Shown here: positions 57,745 to 64,000 of the stretch, piece after piece
Layout of the letters: each line of letters opens with the position of its first letter
How positions within the stretch are numbered: the stretch's first letter is position 1
Assembly (NCBI GenBank): GCA_023213395.1
Contig: CM041465.1
Span: forward strand, 29,023,741-29,087,740
Origin: Cycas panzhihuaensis
Lineage: Eukaryota; Cycadophyta
Direction of reading: 5' to 3'
DNA: 64,000 nt
Program-made: the position numbers and the translations under genes
Notes under the pieces: generated by a model
Database searches by the model: none
Seen by the model: only the letters and a program-made list of their open reading frames with translations
What the model was told of the DNA's origin: nothing

Positions 57745-59339
57745 AACACTAGATATTAATGAAAATAAAGCCAAAAAATAATGATGAAAGCCTTTTTATA
57801 TAATTTTTTTTAAGTTAAACTTGAATCAAACCATGCATTAACTTTAAAAAATAATAAATAATCTAAACAAAGTTACCTTCAATATAAGAAAAACAAGTAA
57901 AATATACCTTAGAATGGTGCCTTACGTTTGCTCAACATATCACTACCAAATCTAAGAAGCCATAATGATGATATGATTGATGACAACAGATGTTGAGGGA
58001 GAGTGTGATGAACTTATAAGGCTAGCAAAAACTAAAGAAGATTGGTCTCAGTATATAAGTGAGAAGTTAGGCCTAAAAATTAAGTAAGAATTATGATAAA
58101 TATAGCCATTTATTTCTCCCAGTAAGATCAACAAGTTCTTATGAAGATAGGTCTCTAATAAGGTCTTAAATAATGAAACGAATACTAGCAAGGCCTCATA
58201 GAAATTTTGTAATATAATAATACTTCAAAAGCTATTTTAAAATTCTCCAAAGATTATTTTCAAACTTTCCCCTAACTTTGAAAAATCACTAAAATTTTTA
58301 AAAACTAGGGGATGAGGTATTTGAAAAATCATGTCATGGTTTTAAACCATAAATTAATTGATTCCCACTTACAAAATCTATATATGGATAAGGTTTTGAT
58401 GATCATGAGGTGATTAGGGAAGGTTTAGTAATGACATGCCTTAATTATGGGCAATCAATATTAAAGAAAATATGCAAATCAATGTTTCTTATTATTTTTT
58501 ATATGTATGATAGTCAAAAACATGATTTTCTTAATAAAATTCAATTGTCATATTTTGTTAAGAAAGTCACATTTTTTACCTTGTAAAAAATATAATAAAT
58601 AAAAAAGTGGTAGAAAACATAGAAAAATGAACTTTTGTTAGGAAAACTCAACTTGATGAAGGATATGAGGTCAAAAAATAAACTAGTAAGGTTAGGATCA
58701 CTACAAATTGAAGTGAAAAAAAGATTAAAATAAGACCAAAATCAATAAAATACTAAGATGATAGTAGACAAAAACTTAGGTGTAGAGAGAAGAACTTGGA
58801 GCAACGTAGGATTTATGCTAAGCAGAAGTTATAAAATACACCATAGTATTAGTCATCAGTAAAGACATGATTATCATTATATATAATTAATTATCCAGCC
58901 ATTCCATAATTAAAAACCACATAATAAAAGACCAAATATATCTAAATATATAATTAAACTATGAGATGATCAGTCAAAATCAAACCATTCACCATTCACA
59001 CTATCAAAGAAATGCCTATACATGTATAAAGGAGACAATCATGAATTGGCTTAAGGTAGGTAACCTAAATATAAGCCTAATTTTATAAAGAGGTATAATT
59101 ATGGTGAAATAATTACTTTTTTAGCTTGGCATACTTTATCATACTTAGGGAACTATTTTTTTATGCACTGCAATCATAGGCTACCTTCCCTATACTTATG
59201 TGCCTCATATGTCGGTATCTACATTGGTGTTGATGATTGTTTGGCTACTGGTCATTTTTCTAGTTGTCATTAAGGATCCTCTACTCAAAACCTTAGGGCC
59301 TATATAGATTTTCTAGCCTTAGATGACTAGACCATATTA
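57745..59339. other. AT-rich stretch with no gene recognised
   Basis: Short frames only. Near 58505-58600 it shares phrases with the hairpin region at 14190-14240. Otherwise I see nothing in it. Confidence 0.4.
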
Positions 59340-59990
59340 AGTCTCTTTTAAAATTAGATGTTCACTCTACTACAAACTTGGCTTGAATTACCTTAGTCAT
59401 ATTGATGGCATCTTTGAGACTAGGGAGTTGGTTAGTATTTAGTCTCATTTAAATCCTTTCTTTGAGATGTTTCAATCAATGGCTACTTATCTAGATTTTT
59501 GGTAACTCTATTGTGAATAGCTTGGAACTCATTAATATATGCTTCTACCAAAGTTGATTGTCTTAACTAAGTAAGTTGGTTAAAAAATGAATGGTTCTAT
59601 GTTTCCTCATATTATTTGAAAAAACATTTATAAAATTGGTCCCATATTTCATTTATTGCATATTCCCAAGTTTGTTATTTATACTTGTGTAGGCCCTTTC
59701 CTCCCAAGTGGATAGAAGTAAATGTCAAGTGATTGATTTGGGATATCTTATTGAGTGCAAAATATGATTTTATTCCACTAATCCAACTAAGAGTTACATA
59801 CTTATTGAGGTTTAGATAAAAGATTGGTATATTAATTTTATGATTAAATGCTTACCAATGTGGTAAATAAGGAAGCGGAGTTCTGTTATGTAAAGTTTTG
59901 CCTTATGAGGTATTTGTAGAGCTAGAGGTGGACACTAAGATGAAACTAGAGAGTTAGATGGCTATAACCTCTATGGTTAGATTTGTAAGA
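59340..59990 (-). pseudogene. Ty3/gypsy gag remnant
   Basis: Minus-strand frames hold FALNKISQINHLTFTSIHLG near 59700-59760, WEYAINEIWDQFYKCFF near 59620-59670, and LVEAYINEFQAIHNRV near 59500-59560. This helix order (W..I...F......Y..F..L) is that of the gypsy capsid domain. Stops break each block. Lineage not assigned; it differs from the Tat gags here. Confidence 0.6.
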
Positions 59991-61595
59991 TCGATTGAGA
60001 GTTTAGATGTTTCTTATTTAGGCATGTCCTACATCACAAGAAACTTTGATTCCAAGGAGGAGAGGCACTTAAATTGGTTTGGTAGTGCCATCATTTATAA
60101 AAGATAGATAAGGCTTGAATGAAGTGAGATATAGTAAGAAGAAAGGGGTGCAAGAAATGGGAGAGATCAAATAGAATGAGTTTTGATTAAATAGGGAAAG
60201 ATAAGTAGAATGGGGGTTAAATAATTGGAAATATATGAAAGGGGGAAAAGAGAGAAAAGGTTGGGGGGGAGGGGGGGGGATGTGTTTATACATTATTAGC
60301 CCTAAAATTTACGTATGAAAATTACCTAGAGTAGTTGTATGAGTATGATGAGCTCATGGAGATGATATATATGAGTAATAAGTAGAAAATTGAGGTCTAT
60401 GAGATCCAAAAGGTGTCTATAGGTCAGTTTTCCATGAAAATGATAGTTAAAAATGACCTAGTAAAGACAGATTATCATGATGTATTAATCAAAATAAGAT
60501 GTATAATTTTTTATGGTCACTTTTAGGGTCATGATCTCTTTTATATTTTTTCTAATGTCAAGTCTAACAGTGTAGGTCTTTTCTAAATTTGAGAAGTATT
60601 GGTAAAGTTATGACTCTTTCTTTTTTCCCTTCTTTCTTTTCCTAGGATTAAAGAGGACTAACTAATGGATTTGAAGGATTGAACTTAACTAGAGTGAATA
60701 TTAACTATGATATAAGCTAGATAGGACCTTAATATTAGGTTTTGGATGTTGACTATATTGAAAGATCTTAGGAGTTGAAGATGTGTAAATTTGTAGAAAT
60801 GTAATGAGTGATCTAATTTTATGGTCTTATTAAGGAGTGATTTTTTTAATTTAGATTTAGTAATAGGTCATAGTCCTTTTTTTAATCTTACAATCAGAAA
60901 TTTATAGTAGTTATCTAATGGTATCAATAGAAATACAATAATCTTAGGATATTTATATAGAATGCTTATGTAAAAAATATTGTACAAGCGATAAAAGAAA
61001 TACCAAACTTTGACAAAGGAGTGTTTAACTTTGTAGGCCTTGTGATAAACTTTCCTATCATAGCTATAACTCAACCTAATATCTTAGGACACTATCTATG
61101 GAGGAATATACATCCTTATAAGGTCTACAGTCATACATGGGTATTCAAACAGGGTAGATTATGGGTACTAATTGCTAATCCATGAATCATAGAGGGACAA
61201 ACAATCAATAATCTTCCTATCCTAAGTTAGTGAGGGAACTTATAAGGGTCCTCCTATATCCCCAAAGGTTCATAGAGGCTCAAATCCATAGTTGGATTCT
61301 ATTTGAGGCTTGGGTATTGGTGTAATCTATACCTCACTTCACACAATAGCATATACCCAACTATGCTTACCTAGAAATGATAAATCCTAATGATACTTAT
61401 AGACCTTTGGCATAGGGTCTCTACCTATATTCTCATGGAAGAAAGGGTGGGACCTAAGATCTAGATTATATTGCCCACTTGTAGTTAACTAACACATAGT
61501 AACAAAACTTTAAAATGAAATTGCTTGTAAGGAAAGATTTCAAAAATCACTAAGGGAAAAAAATTATCTTTTTTGATAGCTTCTAAATATATCTT
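59991..61595 (-). other. Leader-like AT-rich region with a G-rich tract
   Basis: Between the gypsy gag and the PBS-like site. A run of 8-9 Gs interrupted once (60263-60280) stands out. On the minus strand it gives a short proline-rich frame that I do not consider a gene. Confidence 0.35.
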
Positions 61596-61607
61596 ACTCT
61601 AATATCA
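61596..61607 (-). other. Weak PBS-like site
   Basis: Minus-strand TGATATTAGAGT, two transitions from TGGTATCAGAGT. It would fit a 5' LTR to its right for the gypsy gag at 59.3-60 kb, but 1.6 kb is a long leader. Confidence 0.3.
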
Positions 61608-64000
61608 CTTGATACAAATCCAACCAATAATTTTCACATCAATTGAATCTTATGATGATAAAAAGAGTGTAATAGATCTTTATTATAACTTAAATAGCTT
61701 AGATTATATTAAAAATATAAGAAATGAGTGCCAGGAAGCTTAAAGAACACCAAAAATTAAGATGTACATAAGTATAATTTCATAAAAAAGGATTATGATA
61801 TGAGAGATAACTTTATAAATGCTTAGCCTTAAGTAAATAAAGGTGGCTATTTTTCCTAACATCCTTTTAATGGACCATGTGGCCTTTCATCTCATTAGTG
61901 GAGATATGTAACCCATATATACAAATTAATAATTGATATTAACATTATCTACCTTAACCATGCTATCAAATAATTAGCATTAACATTCTCTACCTTAACC
62001 ATATAGTCAAATGTTTATGTTTCATTAACCTTGGGAGGTTATTTAATAGAAGTATATCATGAGTCAATCTAGATAATAGGAAGGATTACCAGAGAAGAGA
62101 CAAGGAGCAAAACCTTAAATTAATGACCCTAACAAGGGTTAATCATTGAGGACTCATCATTCTAGTAATAATCCACACCCTCTATGATGGTAGATGGTCT
62201 AGAAGTACCTCCATCCAACTCCAACAAAGCCTCTCAAAATACCAGTAGGGAGAAATAGAAGAGAAGAAGCAACTCTTAACAAGGGTTTCCTTCTCAAAAC
62301 ATGATATAGAGGGCTTGACCCACTTAGGGTGCAAGGTCACCCCTCTTATCAAATGATGAAATTTGACTAAAAGAATAATAATTCCTCCTTCAATGAAGGA
62401 TATATTATCCTACAAATGAGACTAAAGGAAAAATACTAGATGACTAAATACAACAATATGCACATTTAATTCAATACAAGTAATGAACAAAGCCTAGTCT
62501 AAATGCAAGATTTTAGCCATATAAATTTGAAGACTCATAATAAGTGAAAGCCCCATCTACTCCACTTAAACTATAAATAAACATACACTAAATACAATTC
62601 AAATAAATCTCCTTTCCTCTTTTTTTAATTTTTTTAAAAAATTTAATTAAATTATATATAAGAGAAGTTGTAAACTAAGTATATGAATATGCATAAAAGC
62701 AAACAAAACTCTTTTCCTCTTTTTTATTTTTAAAAATGAATTTAAAAAAATTGAAGTCTTTTTATTCTTTTATCTTTTTTTTTCTTGAAAGAAAACAATA
62801 AAGGAAATAAAAGTCTTTCTTTTTTTTTTCTCTCTTCTTTTTAAACTAAGGCTAAAATGAAAAAGGAAAAAAGAGGAATACTTAGGATATGCCTACAAAA
62901 CCCTAAAATAGATTGATTTTGCTACCTTTTACTTAGTTTCTTATAGTTTTAATTTTTTTTAATGGGTAAAACAACAAGCAAGTAGAGTATATGTAATATA
63001 AAATAAACTTATGCAAAATCTAGTAGTATTATTATTGTCAGATTATACTATGATAAAAAAAACTATAAATAACTTAAAATTGAGAAAAAATATATTTAAA
63101 ATATAATTTTAAAATGCATACCTTTGTAAAATTCATGAAGAAATCCTGGGAGTGCTTCTACTATTATATAAGCTTCTACTATTATATAAGCACCTTTCTA
63201 ATTATGGGAGAAAATAAAGAAGGGAGAGAAGCTCTAATATATAATCCTTTAAAATCTATAAGAAAATGAATCTAAGACGTGCCTCCACTACCTTCCAAGT
63301 TAGTCTCAAATAAATAAATAAATAAATAAATAGAAACATATATATATATATATATATGCTAAAACAATAAAATAGAATAAAAATAAAAATTTAAAAAGTA
63401 AATTTACTTCTAAATAAACCTAGCAATAATAAGAGCCCAAGAATAATAGAGTTACCATTACATATGAGTCTCACAATGCTAATGGATCTCTTAATAACTC
63501 TCCAAGTATGTCTAAGAATTAGAAATTAGTAAGAGAGAAATTATATGGGAGAAAATCAAGCTTGTTAAAGTGGTAGGCTCATAAAGTATTAAAGTAAGAG
63601 AAGGGATCCAAGCTCACAATCATTAACTAAATAATGTGAATGTATTTAAAGACTTTCTAGTAGCATTCCAATAACACTTTATTATTAAAACTTTTCTTCC
63701 ATTTATAATAGAATATATGAAGTATAAATAGATGTAGCAAAGTGATACCATAGTGGATTAGGGGTATATGGCTTTAGTAAAACCATAGGCAAAATCCATG
63801 GATTCATGGTCATGGATTTGGAAGTGAAATAAATGATATATGGAGATGGTTCTTACATAGAAGTAACCTAGATTTTGCCTCATCAAAGGTAAGGGACATA
63901 AATTATTTACTCCTAATGTCCTTTCTTAATATTAGTAATTAATTCTAGACATGGGATGTAAGAGAAACTATAAATTTTATTTAAAAAAATGCTCATTGTT
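61608..64000. other. AT-rich terminal stretch with no gene recognised
   Basis: Contains poly-T/poly-A runs, an 18-bp perfect tandem duplication (63155-63190, unit CTTCTACTATTATATAAG), an (AAAT)n run near 63309-63332 and a (TA)n run near 63338-63357. I see no coding domain. It may include the LTR of the gypsy remnant. Confidence 0.4.

Noticed and set aside
60069-60293. Proline-rich minus-strand ORF
   Set aside because: Its PPPPP run is the complement of a G-rich tract and no domain or homologous copy supports it.

Overview
This 64 kb window looks like intergenic DNA from a seed plant with a large, repeat-rich genome. A conifer or other gymnosperm is my guess, but nothing in the sequence proves it. 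I found no intact host gene, tRNA gene, rRNA gene or CRISPR array. Nearly everything recognisable is an LTR retrotransposon or a fragment of one. Most are decayed by in-frame stops of the kind made by C-to-T and G-to-A changes, and almost all lie on the minus strand.

Layout. (1) Positions 1-363 are the RNase H end of an old plus-strand Ty1/copia element (copia A), followed by what is probably its 3' LTR. (2) Into that LTR a very long Ty3/gypsy element inserted (Tat-1, minus strand, 547-47356, LTRs about 3.3 kb, imperfect 5-bp target duplication). Reading along the minus strand it holds PBS, gag, protease, RT, RNase H, integrase, then an extra gene on the opposite (plus) strand, then a second RNase H, then the 3' LTR. 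(3) Tat-1 was itself hit twice. Copia B (7747-21669, two 644-bp LTRs) lies in the extra gene. Tat-2 (23527-37992, LTRs about 2.92 kb, perfect AGCCC target duplication) cuts the integrase in two. (4) Copia B is broken by about 8.5 kb of foreign DNA (about 8933-17502): a rearranged Tat piece (Tat-3), an AT-rich stretch, a plus-strand copia LTR (copia D) and an unassigned coding-like segment. (5) From 47357 to 64000 are older remnants: Tat-4 (gag and PBS), copia C (gag and protease start, PBS, LTR), a short Gag-only element (54583-57744) with an unbroken 288-codon ORF, and a gypsy gag near 59.3-60.0 kb.

The most interesting system is the repeated module of the Tat elements. An antisense gene resembling the plant mobile domain (PMD) family has a conserved TATA box, a conserved splice-donor-like GTGAGT, a C-run/G-run hairpin and a GGTACC-centred palindrome. 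It is arranged head-to-head with a second RNase H next to the 3' LTR. The upstream half recurs in three copies (Tat-1, Tat-2, Tat-3). Tat-2 has lost RT, RNase H and integrase but keeps gag, protease, the antisense gene and the second RNase H, as expected of a non-autonomous derivative. Other points of note are a fold-back breakpoint, a triple primer-binding-site array, a Gag-only retroelement and two coding-like segments of unknown origin.
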